A stretch of 64,000 bases of DNA from UBA11606 sp965243715 (GTDB taxonomy: Bacteria > Actinomycetota > Acidimicrobiia > Acidimicrobiales > Aldehydirespiratoraceae): the NCBI GenBank assembly GCA_965243715.1, contig CBDEVU010000006.1:1-64000 (forward strand), given 5' to 3'. Shown here piece after piece: positions 15,994 to 24,892 of this stretch (positions are counted from its first letter, which is position 1; each line of letters begins with the position of its first letter). The notes beneath the pieces were generated by a model. That model did not search any database, had not been told where the DNA came from, and saw only the letters and a program-made list of their open reading frames with translations. Made by a program: the position numbers and the translations under genes.

Positions 15994-18068
15994 TGGGGGG
16001 CGTGCGCATTGGCGCTGATGTCGGCGGAACGTTCACCGACATCGTCGTGGAAAAGTCCGACGGTTCAATGTTGTCGACCAAAATCCTCACTACCCGGGAC
16101 GCACCTGAGGTGGGGATTCTCGACGGGATTGAAGCGCTCGCCCGCGAACACTGCGTGGCCATGGTCGATGTTGAACAGATCATCCACGGAACCACGTTGG
16201 CCACCAACGCGCTGATCGAACGGAGCGGCGCGAAAACTGCGCTGGTCACCACCAAAGGCTTTCGCGATGTTATCGAAACCCGGACTGAGGGTCGTTTCGA
16301 GCAGTACGACCTCAACATCGTGTTGCCCCTGCCTTTAGTTGAGCGCAAGGACCGCTACGTGGTGGCCGAACGGATCAACGCCCGCGGTGAGGTTCTTATT
16401 GACTTCGACGAAGCCGAAGCCCGCCGGGTGATTGATTGCATCGAGGAAGTTGGGTACGAATCGGTCGCGGTTGGGTTCATGCACAGCTACCGCAACGCCG
16501 ACCATGAGCGCCGGTTTCGCGCCATGCTTGTCGAACGACTGCCCGACCTAGCCGTGTCGATCAGCGCCGAGGTTTCGCCCCAAATGCGAGAATTCGAACG
16601 CTTCAGCACGGTTTGCGCTAACGCTTATGTTCAGCCACTCATGGCCTCCTACCTGCTGCGGCTTAGCCAACAACTGCGACGGCGAGGGGTGCCCGGTCCG
16701 CTGTATTTGATCCACTCTGGCGGGGGCCTCGTCAGTGTTGAAACGGCCGCCGCGTTCCCCGTGCGACTGGTGGAATCGGGTCCCGCTGGCGGAGCGATCT
16801 TCGCTGCTGATCTAGCGGCCCGCTACGGCCGCGACCGTGTGCTGAGCTACGACATGGGGGGCACGACGGCGAAGATAGCCCTCATCGAAAATTACACGCC
16901 CCGAACCGCTAAAACCTTCGAGGTGGCGCGCACGACAAGGTTTAAAAAAGGCAGTGGGATGCCGATCTCCGTCCCGGTCATTGAAATGATCGAGATCGGA
17001 GCTGGTGGCGGTTCTATTGCCCGGGTTGATTCGCTGGGACAGATCCGGATCGGCCCGCAAAGCGCCGGTTCGGAACCCGGCCCGGCCGCGTACGCCCTCG
17101 GCGGCACCGACCCCACCGTCACCGACGCGAACCTGCAACTCGGACGACTCCACCCTCACACGTTCGGGGCGAAAAACATCACACTGTCGCCCGACGCGGC
17201 GACGGCCGCGATCGACCGCGGCGTTGCTTCTCGCTTGGCAACCGATGTCGACACCGCGGCGATCGGTATGGCTGAAGTCGTCGACGAAAACATGACCAAC
17301 GCGGCGCGTGTCCATGCCGTGGAGAACGGCCAAGACCTCGCCGGATTCGCCCTGATCGCTTTCGGCGGTGGCGCCCCGCTTCACGCAGCGCGTCTCATGG
17401 ACAAACTCGGCCTCGACGAAATGTTCGTCCCGCCCGGCGCAGGGGTGGGCTCGGCCATAGGCTTCCTACGGGCCCCGTTCGCCTACGAGGCGGTAAAAAG
17501 CTACTACACCCGCATCGACTCCTTCGACTTCGACGCGGTCAATGCCGTGCTGGCCGAGTTAGCTAACGAAGCCGAAACCTTCGTGCGGCAAGGCACCGAC
17601 GCCCCCATAGTGATCGAACGTCAAGTGTCTATGCGCTATAAAGGCCAAGGCTGGGAGATACCGGTCCGTTTGGTTGACGCCGAATTCGACGAGTTCGCCG
17701 CGGAATCTTTAAGCGCGGTGTTCACCAAGGCTTACGAAGAGTTCTTTGGCCGAGCCATCGCCGATCTAGCCATCGAGACGGTCAGTTGGTCGGTGCGGGT
17801 AGCGTCCGAACAACAACGACCCGACCCGCTCGAGATGGTGCCCGTCCATAACACGGTGACGGCCGTCGCGGAGCGCCTGATCTACGATCCTGTCAGCGGA
17901 CAACATGTCTGGTCGAGCATCATCGAACGCTCTGATCTCAGCCGGGGGGACGTAGTCAATGGTCCGGCTGTCATAATCGAGTCGCAAACCACGACGGTGC
18001 TCGCGTCGCACCATCAGGCGGTGCGACAAGGCGATGGCTCGCTGCTCGTCACGAGGAGGTCGACATGA
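15993..18068 (+). CDS. Hydantoinase/oxoprolinase family protein, HyuA-like
   Basis: A 691-residue ATP-dependent subunit of the N-methylhydantoinase / 5-oxoprolinase / acetophenone carboxylase family. The N-terminal actin-like fold starts RIGADVGGTFTDIVV, followed by IIHGTTLATNALIERSGAKT. A second phosphate loop region is LSYDMGGTTAKIALI, and AFGGGAPLHAARLMDKLG lies toward the C-terminus. The length is normal. It overlaps the HyuB gene by four bases and should form a complex with it to cleave or carboxylate a cyclic amide, ketone or similar substrate in an ATP-dependent way. The actual substrate cannot be read from sequence. Confidence 0.92.
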   Translation: MGGVRIGADVGGTFTDIVVEKSDGSMLSTKILTTRDAPEVGILDGIEALAREHCVAMVDVEQIIHGTTLATNALIERSGAKTALVTTKGFRDVIETRTEGRFEQYDLNIVLPLPLVERKDRYVVAERINARGEVLIDFDEAEARRVIDCIEEVGYESVAVGFMHSYRNADHERRFRAMLVERLPDLAVSISAEVSPQMREFERFSTVCANAYVQPLMASYLLRLSQQLRRRGVPGPLYLIHSGGGLVSVETAAAFPVRLVESGPAGGAIFAADLAARYGRDRVLSYDMGGTTAKIALIENYTPRTAKTFEVARTTRFKKGSGMPISVPVIEMIEIGAGGGSIARVDSLGQIRIGPQSAGSEPGPAAYALGGTDPTVTDANLQLGRLHPHTFGAKNITLSPDAATAAIDRGVASRLATDVDTAAIGMAEVVDENMTNAARVHAVENGQDLAGFALIAFGGGAPLHAARLMDKLGLDEMFVPPGAGVGSAIGFLRAPFAYEAVKSYYTRIDSFDFDAVNAVLAELANEAETFVRQGTDAPIVIERQVSMRYKGQGWEIPVRLVDAEFDEFAAESLSAVFTKAYEEFFGRAIADLAIETVSWSVRVASEQQRPDPLEMVPVHNTVTAVAERLIYDPVSGQHVWSSIIERSDLSRGDVVNGPAVIIESQTTTVLASHHQAVRQGDGSLLVTRRST

Positions 18069-19678
18069 ACGGGGGAGAAGTCCACTTCCAAATCATGTGG
18101 AACCGCCTAATATCCATCCTCGAAGAGCAGGCCCTGACCCTGATCCGCACAGCGTTTAGCACCTCGGTGCGAGAAGCTGGTGATCTCTCGGCAGGCGTGT
18201 TCGATCGTGAAGGCCACATGATGGCTCAGGCGGTCACCGGCACGCCGGGCCATGTGAACACGATGGCGGCCGCGGTGTCGTTCTTCATCGACGACATCGG
18301 CCCCGAACGGATCTACCCCGGCGACATCTATCTCACCAACGACCCGTGGAAAGGCACCGGCCATCTCCACGACATCACGGTGGTGACCCCAGTGTTCAAC
18401 CATGACGAGTTGATCGGCTTTTTGGCTTCCACCGCCCACGTGGTCGATATCGGGGGACGAGGTTACGGCCCCGACGGTCGTGAGGTGTACGAGGAAGGCA
18501 TCCGGATCCCGATCATGAAATGGGTCGAACGGGGCGAACTGAACCGTGACCTAGTCAACATCTTGCGCATCAACGTTCGCGAAGAAGACCAAGTCCTCGG
18601 CGATATCCACGGGCTCGCGGCATCGAACGAAACCGGTCGGCGGCGCCTCCTCGAAACCCTCGCCGAGTTCAACCTCGACCATCTCGATGACCTCGCGGCG
18701 TTCATATACGACCGCACCCGAGACGCCACCATGGCTGCCTTGCCGCGGGTGAAACCGGGAATATACCGCAACCAGATGAATGTCGATGGCTACAACGAGA
18801 CCATAACGTTGGCGGTGGAAATCACCGTAACCGACGACGCCATGCACGCCGATTTCACCGGCACGTCGCCCATCAGCGAGTTCGGCATCAATGTGCCGCT
18901 GACCTACGCCCAAGCGTATTTCACCTACGCAATGTTGGTTGCCCTCGCACCAGAGGTGCCCAACAACTATGCGTCGCTCTTTCCGTTCACTGTCAGCGCT
19001 CCGCCGGGGGTGATCCTCAACGCTCAGCATCCGAACCCGGTCGCGGTTCGTCATGTGATCGGTCATTTCGTTACCGACCTGTGCCTAGGGGCCATCGCCC
19101 CCGCTCTCTGCGATGTTATTCCCGCCGAAGGGGCCGGTGCCTTGTGGAACTTCCAGGCCAGTGCCCGCAGTGCGACCGGGGCAGCGTCGCAACCACCCGT
19201 CGAGTTGTTGATGTTCAACAGCGGCGGTACGGGCGCTCGACCCCACCTCGATGGCCTGACCGCCACAGCGTTTCCTTCGGGAGTTATGACGATGAGCGCC
19301 GAAGCCACCGAGCAGATCGGCCCTATCGTCATCTGGCGCAAAGAGATCCGTGAAAACAGCGGCGGCACTGGCCAGTTCCGGGGCGGGCTGGGCCAGATCC
19401 TTGAGATCGGACCGGTTGACGGTTACCTCTTTGAGTTCTCCGCTATGTTTGATCGAGTCGAGAATCCGGCTCGAGGTCGCCGCGGTGGGGGAGACGGTGC
19501 GCCCGGTCGGGTTTATCTCGACGACGGCACGCCGTTCGCCACTAAAGGCAAACAAGTCGTACCCGCCGACCGACGCTTGGTGATGGAACTGCCCGGCGGG
19601 GGCGGTTACGGCGACCCAGCCGAGCGCGACCTGACCGCCACCGAGAACGATCTGATCCAAGGGTATGTTTCGGCCTGA
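18065..19678 (+). CDS. Hydantoinase B/oxoprolinase family protein, HyuB-like
   Basis: A 537-residue partner of the HyuA-like protein. Typical segments are FSTSVREAGDLSAGVFDREG, YLTNDPWKGTGHLHDITVV (substrate/metal region with the NDP...GTxH motif), RRGGGDGAPGRVYLDDG and a C-terminal LPGGGGYGDPAER. Length is a little below 570, within family range. Starts by ATGA overlap with HyuA and overlaps the next gene by 14 bases. Together the two form the ATP-dependent cyclic amide hydrolase or carboxylase. Confidence 0.92.
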   Translation: MNGGEVHFQIMWNRLISILEEQALTLIRTAFSTSVREAGDLSAGVFDREGHMMAQAVTGTPGHVNTMAAAVSFFIDDIGPERIYPGDIYLTNDPWKGTGHLHDITVVTPVFNHDELIGFLASTAHVVDIGGRGYGPDGREVYEEGIRIPIMKWVERGELNRDLVNILRINVREEDQVLGDIHGLAASNETGRRRLLETLAEFNLDHLDDLAAFIYDRTRDATMAALPRVKPGIYRNQMNVDGYNETITLAVEITVTDDAMHADFTGTSPISEFGINVPLTYAQAYFTYAMLVALAPEVPNNYASLFPFTVSAPPGVILNAQHPNPVAVRHVIGHFVTDLCLGAIAPALCDVIPAEGAGALWNFQASARSATGAASQPPVELLMFNSGGTGARPHLDGLTATAFPSGVMTMSAEATEQIGPIVIWRKEIRENSGGTGQFRGGLGQILEIGPVDGYLFEFSAMFDRVENPARGRRGGGDGAPGRVYLDDGTPFATKGKQVVPADRRLVMELPGGGGYGDPAERDLTATENDLIQGYVSA

Positions 19679-20870
19679 TCTTGACGCAGTGTCGGTTATT
19701 TCTTCACCACGCGGTCCCGACGCGTATCCGGCCCCCGCCCGGGCTGTGCTCGACCGGGAATCTTCCGCCGCGGCTCGCGCCGAACTAAAAGACTGGCCCG
19801 GCTACCAGCCCACCCCGCTGCGGTCCTTGACCGAGATTGCCGTCGAAGTCAACGTGGCTGAGGTGCTCTACAAAGACGAGGCGGGCCGGTTCGAGTTTGG
19901 CAGTTTCAAGGCCCTAGGCGGCGCGTATGAGGTTCTCTGGGCGGTCGCCCGTGAACTCGGCGTTACCAGCGGGTCACAAGTAACGGTGGCTGAGGTGCGG
20001 CGTGGCGGGTTCCGTGACGCGGCGGCCAACGTTCGGGTAGTTACCGCCACCGACGGCAACCACGGTCGGTCGGTGGCTTGGGGGGCCCAGAAAGCCGGTT
20101 GCCACTGCCGTGTCTATGTACATGCCCAGGTCAGCGCGGAGCGGATAGCTTCGATAGCGCGCTACGGCGCGGAAGTAATCCAGGTCGCGGGTAGCTACGA
20201 CGATTCGGTGCGAGACGCTGCGGCTTATGCCCAGCGGGTCGGCGCGCTCATCGTCTCTGACACTTCGTACCCCGGCTACACCGAATTGCCCCGCCAGGCC
20301 ATGGCTGCCTACACCTTGATGACCCAAGAGATCATCGATGAGTTGGGCGATCCACCGCCGACGCACGTGTTTGTGCAGGCAGGCTGTGGTGGCTTAGCGG
20401 GATCGGTTTGTGGCTTGCTCTGGGAAACCTACGGCGCCGAACGTCCCCGCTTCATCATCGTCGAACCTACTCGGGCGCCGTGCTTATACGTCAGCGGCGC
20501 GGCGGGAAAACCTGTCGGCCTAGCCGTCGAAGACGAATCGGTGATGGCGGGTCTTAGCTGCGGCGAGATCTCGCTTATCGCGTGGGAGATTCTCGGGCCG
20601 GGGGTCGACAACTACGTGGCGATCCCCGACGAGTTGGTGGCGCCCGCCATGATTCGCCTCGCCGAGGGGGCCGGTGACGGCCCGATCGTGGCGGGTGAGT
20701 CCGCGGTGGCGGGACTAGCCGCGCTCACTGCGTGTCGCTTAGATGTGACGCTGTCCGCCCAGTTGGGCCTCGACCACAACAGCCGAGTGCTGCTCCTCGG
20801 GACTGAAGGGGCCACCGATCCAAGCATCTACACTCAACTAGTGGGACGTTCGCCCCAGGAGGTTCGATGA
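19665..20870 (+). CDS. Diaminopropionate ammonia-lyase-like PLP enzyme
   Basis: A 401-residue fold-type II PLP enzyme close to diaminopropionate ammonia-lyase. Landmarks: YKDEAGRFEFGSFKALGGAY (PLP-binding Lys in SFKALG), ATDGNHGRSVAWGAQ (phosphate and substrate loop), VFVQAGCGGLAGSV (glycine-rich PLP phosphate loop) and a late LLLGTEGATDP. It would eliminate ammonia from a diamino or beta-substituted amino acid to a 2-keto acid. The start overlaps the HyuB 3' end by 14 nt, indicating tight coupling. It could instead be a threonine dehydratase-like relative acting on a pathway-specific amino acid. Confidence 0.87.
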   Translation: MFRPDLDAVSVISSPRGPDAYPAPARAVLDRESSAAARAELKDWPGYQPTPLRSLTEIAVEVNVAEVLYKDEAGRFEFGSFKALGGAYEVLWAVARELGVTSGSQVTVAEVRRGGFRDAAANVRVVTATDGNHGRSVAWGAQKAGCHCRVYVHAQVSAERIASIARYGAEVIQVAGSYDDSVRDAAAYAQRVGALIVSDTSYPGYTELPRQAMAAYTLMTQEIIDELGDPPPTHVFVQAGCGGLAGSVCGLLWETYGAERPRFIIVEPTRAPCLYVSGAAGKPVGLAVEDESVMAGLSCGEISLIAWEILGPGVDNYVAIPDELVAPAMIRLAEGAGDGPIVAGESAVAGLAALTACRLDVTLSAQLGLDHNSRVLLLGTEGATDPSIYTQLVGRSPQEVR

Positions 20871-21760
20871 CCAACGCCGCTCCCGATCACGTCGACGTTT
20901 TGAGCCCGGATCAGGTGCATGCTTGGCACCGCGACGGCTATCTCCTGTTGGCCGAGGCGCTAACCCCCGAAATGCTCGTCGGTCTCCGCACCGTGGTCGA
21001 GGCCTGGGTGGAGGAAAGTCGAGGCTACACCGAGCCGTACGGCGTCACGATCGACGGTCGGCCCCGTTTCGATATCGAACCGGGTCACTGTGCCGACGCT
21101 CCCGCCCTGCGCCGCGTAGCTTCTCCGGTTGAGGTGGCGCCCGAGTTCCTCGACGCCATGAACAACAGCATCGCGGCCGACGCAGTAGCTCAACTCATCG
21201 GCCCGAGCATCAAGCACCACAACAGCAAACTCAACTCCAAGCTGCCCGGCGCGGCGACCGCGGTGAAGTACCACCAGGACTTCTTGTTCCAGCCATACTC
21301 CAACGAGGACCTGATAGCGGTGCTGTTCTTCGTCGATGAAGTAACGCTCGAAAATGGGCCGTTGGAGGTAGTGCCCGGCTCGCATCGAGGGCCGCTTTAC
21401 GATCACTGGCACGACGGTGTTTTCACCGGCTCGGTAGCCCCCGATGTTGCCGAGGCGGCCCAAACAGCGGCCGTGGCCTGCACAGGACCGGCTGGTACGG
21501 CCTGTTTGATGCACACCCGTCTCGTGCATGGTTCGGCGGCTAACCGGGCCGCCTCGCCGCGCACGCTGTTTATCGCCGAGTACTGCGCCGACGATTCCGT
21601 ACCTCTCGATCGAGCCCACCTCCCGACCCGGTTCGAGGGCGATCTTATCCGCGGTCCGCGCACCCACCGGATTCGGTCGACGCCGTTCGAGATGTGGATA
21701 CCGGAGTTTCCCGCCTCGGCGTCGTTTTTTCATCAGCAAGCGGCCAACGCCAACTCATGA
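20867..21760 (+). CDS. Phytanoyl-CoA dioxygenase (PhyH) family protein
   Basis: A 297-residue Fe(II)/2-oxoglutarate oxygenase of the PhyH / ectoine hydroxylase group. The iron ligands are in KYHQDF (HxD) and a distal His in MHTRLVHGSAAN, with an Arg in SPRTLFIAEY for 2-oxoglutarate. It also has the family motif VPGSHRGPLYDHW. Overlaps both neighbours by ATGA. Role is probably hydroxylation of the substrate before ring opening by the hydantoinase-like proteins, or of a later amino acid intermediate. Confidence 0.88.
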   Translation: MTNAAPDHVDVLSPDQVHAWHRDGYLLLAEALTPEMLVGLRTVVEAWVEESRGYTEPYGVTIDGRPRFDIEPGHCADAPALRRVASPVEVAPEFLDAMNNSIAADAVAQLIGPSIKHHNSKLNSKLPGAATAVKYHQDFLFQPYSNEDLIAVLFFVDEVTLENGPLEVVPGSHRGPLYDHWHDGVFTGSVAPDVAEAAQTAAVACTGPAGTACLMHTRLVHGSAANRAASPRTLFIAEYCADDSVPLDRAHLPTRFEGDLIRGPRTHRIRSTPFEMWIPEFPASASFFHQQAANANS

Positions 21761-22551
21761 GCACACCAACCCGGCTGGCGTTCGAAACCGACGACGGCTT
21801 CGGGGTCACGGCCCGGCTCGGACTCGTGGTCCTCGAAACCGACCAGACGGTCGAGATTGAACTTCGTTCCGTGCTTTCGCCCGGCGTGGCCCTGTATCAC
21901 AGCCGGATCCCGATGGACACCGAAGTTACGGTCAAAACGTTGACCGCGATGGAGCACGCATTACCCGCCGCGGCGGGTCTATTGCCGTCGGCCTGGAAGT
22001 TCGATGTGATCGGCTACGCCTGCACTTCGGCGGCTACAGTGATTGGTGAAGAGGGCGTCGCGGCTGCCCTCAATCACGCCCACCCCGGTGTTCTCACCAC
22101 TAATCCAATCACCGCGGCGGTGGCGGCGTTTCGGTCCCTAGGGATTGAACGACTGGCCGTGGTCACGCCGTACACAGCGGCGGTCACCGCACCGGTAGTT
22201 GAGCTTTTTCGTACCGCCGGACTCGACGTTACCGCGGTCGGTTCGTTCCTCGAATCCAAAGACTTCACAGTGGCCCGGATCTCCGAGGCGTCGGTTGCCG
22301 CGGGCGTACGCGCGATGGCCACCAACCACTGCGAGGCGGTCTTTGTCTCGTGTACCAGCCTGCGAGCGTTTGGGGTTATCGAGCAACTCGAAGCGGAACT
22401 CGGTTTGCCGGTCGTATCGAGTAACGCCGCGTTGGGATGGCATATGCTGCGGTTGGCGGGCGTCGGCCAGTCGATCAAGGGCCCCGGTGTGTTGTACCGC
22501 ACCCCACTGGCACTAACCGCTATGGGTCATAGCCGAGCAGCGAGCCTGTAG
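21757..22551 (+). CDS. Aspartate/glutamate racemase-superfamily protein (maleate isomerase/arylmalonate decarboxylase-like)
   Basis: A 264-residue protein with the two-cysteine active-site pattern of the Asp/Glu/hydantoin racemase superfamily: GYACTSAA near residue 88 and FVSCTSLRAF near residue 200. TNPITAAVAAFRSLGIERLAVVTPY lies between, as in maleate isomerases and arylmalonate decarboxylases. Start at the ATG at 21757, overlapping the PhyH stop. Its place in the hydantoinase operon suggests racemisation or cis-trans isomerisation of an intermediate. Last clear enzyme of the operon. Confidence 0.85.
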   Translation: MSTPTRLAFETDDGFGVTARLGLVVLETDQTVEIELRSVLSPGVALYHSRIPMDTEVTVKTLTAMEHALPAAAGLLPSAWKFDVIGYACTSAATVIGEEGVAAALNHAHPGVLTTNPITAAVAAFRSLGIERLAVVTPYTAAVTAPVVELFRTAGLDVTAVGSFLESKDFTVARISEASVAAGVRAMATNHCEAVFVSCTSLRAFGVIEQLEAELGLPVVSSNAALGWHMLRLAGVGQSIKGPGVLYRTPLALTAMGHSRAASL

Positions 22552-22560
22552 AGGGTTGCG

Positions 22561-23307
22561 ATGAGCCCTGACTGGTTCGACCCCTTGGGCTTGCGTCGAA
22601 TCGCCGACTCGGTGTCGACTATGGCGGCTCGGTCCTTGGTCGGACGCTCGATCGACATCTCCGATCGCCACCTTCGCGCCACAATTAGCGACGTCAATGA
22701 AGCCTCCCCTGCCACTGATGTGGAGGCTGTCGTAGCCGGCCAGGTTGGCCTCTGGCGGGTCTTTGACGCCGATTTTAGTCCGGTGACGTTAGCCAGCGGC
22801 GATCTAGAAACGGTCAACGTTCGGGCCACCAGCGTGCGGATGATCGATGCCCTTTCACCCCGCCTCACCGTCAAGACGATCGATATCGTCGCGGTCGCCA
22901 CGCCCTTGCAAACCGCGGCCTGGATTGAGACCGCCACCGCGGCCCCACCCCGCTTCGTCGACGGTCAAATGCTGGGCGACATTCGTGGTCTCGGTAGGTT
23001 CGGGCAAGCGGTGCTGGATCCCTGGGTGGAGGGACGAACGATAGGCTTTGATGCTCGCTCGGTACTCGTCCGCGGGCGGGTGATCAGCTTACCGGAGCGG
23101 TTCCAGCGGCGTTTCGAACGAGAAATTGAATGGTTACCGCCCCGAACGGTGCTCGAATCGATCAGCTTTGACGAGGCCGGAGGGGTGACTATCGAGGCGA
23201 GTATCACGGACTACGAAGTCCCGCTCGACGCGAGGAAATTGCTGGCCGATCTCAGCAGTCGTGGGCCCAGCAGGGCGGTGAGGGTTTTGCTCGGCCCCGC
23301 CAGCTAA
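22561..23307 (+). CDS. Conserved hypothetical protein, possibly LmeA/DUF2993-like
   Basis: A 248-residue protein beginning 9 bp after the racemase-like gene, with no signal peptide. The pattern of many short alternating hydrophobic strands (VNVRATSVRMID, LTVKTIDIVAVATP, VLVRGRVISLP, GVTIEASITDYEVPLD) resembles actinobacterial DUF2993/LmeA-type lipid-binding proteins, but I recognise no defining motif. It ends head-to-head against the XRE gene with touching stop codons. It may belong to the lipid-droplet pair downstream rather than to the catabolic operon. Function unknown. Confidence 0.6.
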   Translation: MSPDWFDPLGLRRIADSVSTMAARSLVGRSIDISDRHLRATISDVNEASPATDVEAVVAGQVGLWRVFDADFSPVTLASGDLETVNVRATSVRMIDALSPRLTVKTIDIVAVATPLQTAAWIETATAAPPRFVDGQMLGDIRGLGRFGQAVLDPWVEGRTIGFDARSVLVRGRVISLPERFQRRFEREIEWLPPRTVLESISFDEAGGVTIEASITDYEVPLDARKLLADLSSRGPSRAVRVLLGPAS

Positions 23308-23651
23308 TCGGCGTTCTCAGCCAGGAACGATTCGTAGACACTAATCAGCACGTGTTTTTGATTCACGGTGAGGTTGTCTTGGGCCCGAATAGCGCCGACT
23401 AGGTTACTCTCTGGTTCTTTATCGAGGATGCCAGCTCTGACGTAGAGCGACTCGGCGGAGACTTCGAGGGCGCGGGCGATCTGTTGCAAGATTTCGGCCG
23501 ACGGCTTTTTCAGGCCCCGTTCGATCTGGCTCAGGTAGGGATTGGAGACGCCCGCCAAGTTGGCCAGTTTACGCATCGAGAGTTCGGCTTGGCGTCGTTG
23601 TTCTCGGATGTGTGCTCCAAGTTCACGAAGAGCGTCGAGGGGATCAGTCAT
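23304..23651 (-). CDS. XRE-family regulator paired with HBHA/MLDS-like protein
   Basis: A 115-residue regulator with an N-terminal helix-turn-helix (LSMRKLANLAGVSNPYLSQIERG) and a short C-terminal extension. The ATG at 23651 is chosen because the HTH family starts about 20 residues before the first helix. It is transcribed with the upstream HBHA-like gene (50-bp gap). The same pair is known in mycobacteria (Rv0474 and hbhA) and in Rhodococcus, where the regulator MLDSR controls the lipid-droplet protein MLDS. It probably senses lipid and binds the palindromes at 24126-24180 (inference). Confidence 0.85.
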   Translation of the reverse strand: MTDPLDALRELGAHIREQRRQAELSMRKLANLAGVSNPYLSQIERGLKKPSAEILQQIARALEVSAESLYVRAGILDKEPESNLVGAIRAQDNLTVNQKHVLISVYESFLAENAD

Positions 23652-23700
23652 CGGGATGCTCCTCGTGAACTTGGGCGGGAATCTTAGGTGAGCGGAAAGC

Positions 23701-24057
23701 TCAGGCCTTCTTGGTGGTGGCCTTTTTGGCAGCGGGCTTGGCTGCTGTCTCTTCGACAACAACAGGAGCCTCGATGCCAATGAACTTCCAGGCAGCGGTG
23801 CGTCCGCTGATGACCTTGTCGCCCACCGAGTCGGGAAGGTTGTTGGCGAACTTGATCGCAATCGGTTCGGTGCGGCCACGGAGGGTGGTGAGGGCTTCGG
23901 TGGCTTGCTTGCGGGCTTCCGCGGCGTAGTCGGCGACGACCTTGGGGGCCTTTACCTCACGCCCGACGATGGCGTCGGTGACGAGCAGGTTGACGCCGAT
24001 GGAGGTGTAGGCGACATCTTTCACATGGGTACGGACTTGGTTGAGAACTTCGGTCAT
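23701..24057 (-). CDS. HBHA/MLDS-like lipid-droplet (phasin-like) protein
   Basis: A 118-residue amphipathic helical protein: MTEVLNQVRTHVKDVAYTS start, a middle helix KVVADYAAEARKQATEALTT, and a basic Ala/Lys/Thr tail (AAKPAAKKATTKKA) like the methylated Lys tail of mycobacterial HBHA. Family members coat triacylglycerol droplets or act as surface heparin-binding adhesins. A role on storage lipid fits the WS/DGAT and acyltransferase genes at 31-34 kb. It is followed by its XRE regulator gene and preceded by two strong palindromes. Confidence 0.8.
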   Translation of the reverse strand: MTEVLNQVRTHVKDVAYTSIGVNLLVTDAIVGREVKAPKVVADYAAEARKQATEALTTLRGRTEPIAIKFANNLPDSVGDKVISGRTAAWKFIGIEAPVVVEETAAKPAAKKATTKKA

Positions 24058-24125
24058 GGGATTACTCCTAGTAAATAATTGTATTAGGGAATGAACTTCC
24101 GCTGCCATCTGTGGTGAGCGGTAGT

Positions 24126-24141
24126 GCTAACTATAGTTAGC
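24126..24141. promoter_or_regulatory. Palindrome GCTAACTATAGTTAGC, putative XRE operator
   Basis: A perfect 16-bp palindrome 69 bp upstream of the HBHA/MLDS-like start. It is a candidate binding site for the co-transcribed XRE regulator. Confidence 0.6.
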
Positions 24142-24166
24142 GCCAAACCATGTTGCAACCATATTC

Positions 24167-24180
24167 TTGCATTAATGCAA
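24167..24180. promoter_or_regulatory. Palindrome TTGCATTAATGCAA
   Basis: A perfect 14-bp palindrome 25 bp beyond the first one, in an A/T-rich stretch that probably holds the promoter of the lipid-droplet operon. TTGCAA-type palindromes bind several lipid-responsive regulators, so this may be a second operator. Confidence 0.5.
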
Positions 24181-24227
24181 TATTTTTCTAGCACCACTGG
24201 TGAGGGTCGGTCGGGCGAGCCGAGCGG

Positions 24228-24854
24228 CTACTCCGACCGGCGAGCTAAAAGGCGGGTGATCCAGTGCTCGTAGGCAAAAAAATCCTGCGCCCCCTGCACC
24301 GGCACTACGTCATCTAAGACAATCGTCGGTACCGCGGTGATACCGCGGTCGATCGCGGTGTTGTGTTCATCGATCACCGCGAGTGATAGCTTGCTTTGGT
24401 GGGTCGTCCAGTGGGTGCTGAATCCGGTGCGGTCAAGGCCCACCTCGCCCGCTAGGTCGGTAAGCACGCCGGTGTCGGATATGTCGCGGTTCTCCGAGAA
24501 GTACGCCTCCAGTAGACGACGATGAAAACGCTCCGAAAACTGGGGGGCAAACTCGTCCACGGCCTTGGCCGCGACCTGTGCCGGAATGCTGCCGGAGGGT
24601 TGCGCCTGGTTGGTCGCCCACTGACGAAACTGGGCCTTTGGTTCGGCTTGGGCCGGTCGCTGCCATGATTCGGTGTATTTGACGAACTTCTCGTGATCGG
24701 GTTCGCGGGTCTCTGGCCGCAGTAGGAAGGCCCGCCACTGGACCGTGACCTGATCGCCGAAGCGTTCCTTGATCTGATCGACCCGGACCGCGCCGACATA
24801 GCACCATGGTCAGAGAAAGTCGGACCACACCGTGAGCGACACTGGATTATCCAT
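24228..24854 (-). CDS. DsbA/FrnE-family selenoprotein with UPWC active site (TGA recoded)
   Basis: A 208-residue thioredoxin-fold oxidoreductase of the DsbA/FrnE (2-hydroxychromene-2-carboxylate isomerase) family. From the ATG at 24854 the frame reads DNPVSLTVWSDFL, then TGA at 24812-24810, then PWCYVGAVRVDQIKERFG. It stays open and conserved to the stop at 24228 (VQWRAFLLRPETREP, then ITAVPTIVLDDVVPVQGAQ with the cis-Pro). The TGA is exactly where the first Cys of the CPWC motif belongs, so the site is U15-P-W-C18. No frameshift is needed. A short stem-loop at 24783-24796 follows. The alternative is a TGC-to-TGA nonsense mutation, but two further such genes in the window make selenocysteine much more likely. 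Confidence 0.85.
24783..24796 (-). promoter_or_regulatory. Weak SECIS-like stem-loop after the DsbA-like UGA
   Basis: mRNA-sense UCGG / loop CGCGGU / CCGG. The apical loop begins 17 nt after the UGA and has G as its second base, as the bacterial SECIS model requires. The stem is only 4 bp with one wobble pair, so support is modest. Confidence 0.4.
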
Positions 24855-24892
24855 AGCCCCGACCTTAGCCCGAATCGTGGCAGGCTAGGTAA

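Noticed and set aside
24858..24892. Promoter pair between the DsbA-like and dehydrogenase genes
   Set aside because: The 38-bp gap has no convincing -35/-10 pair for either direction.
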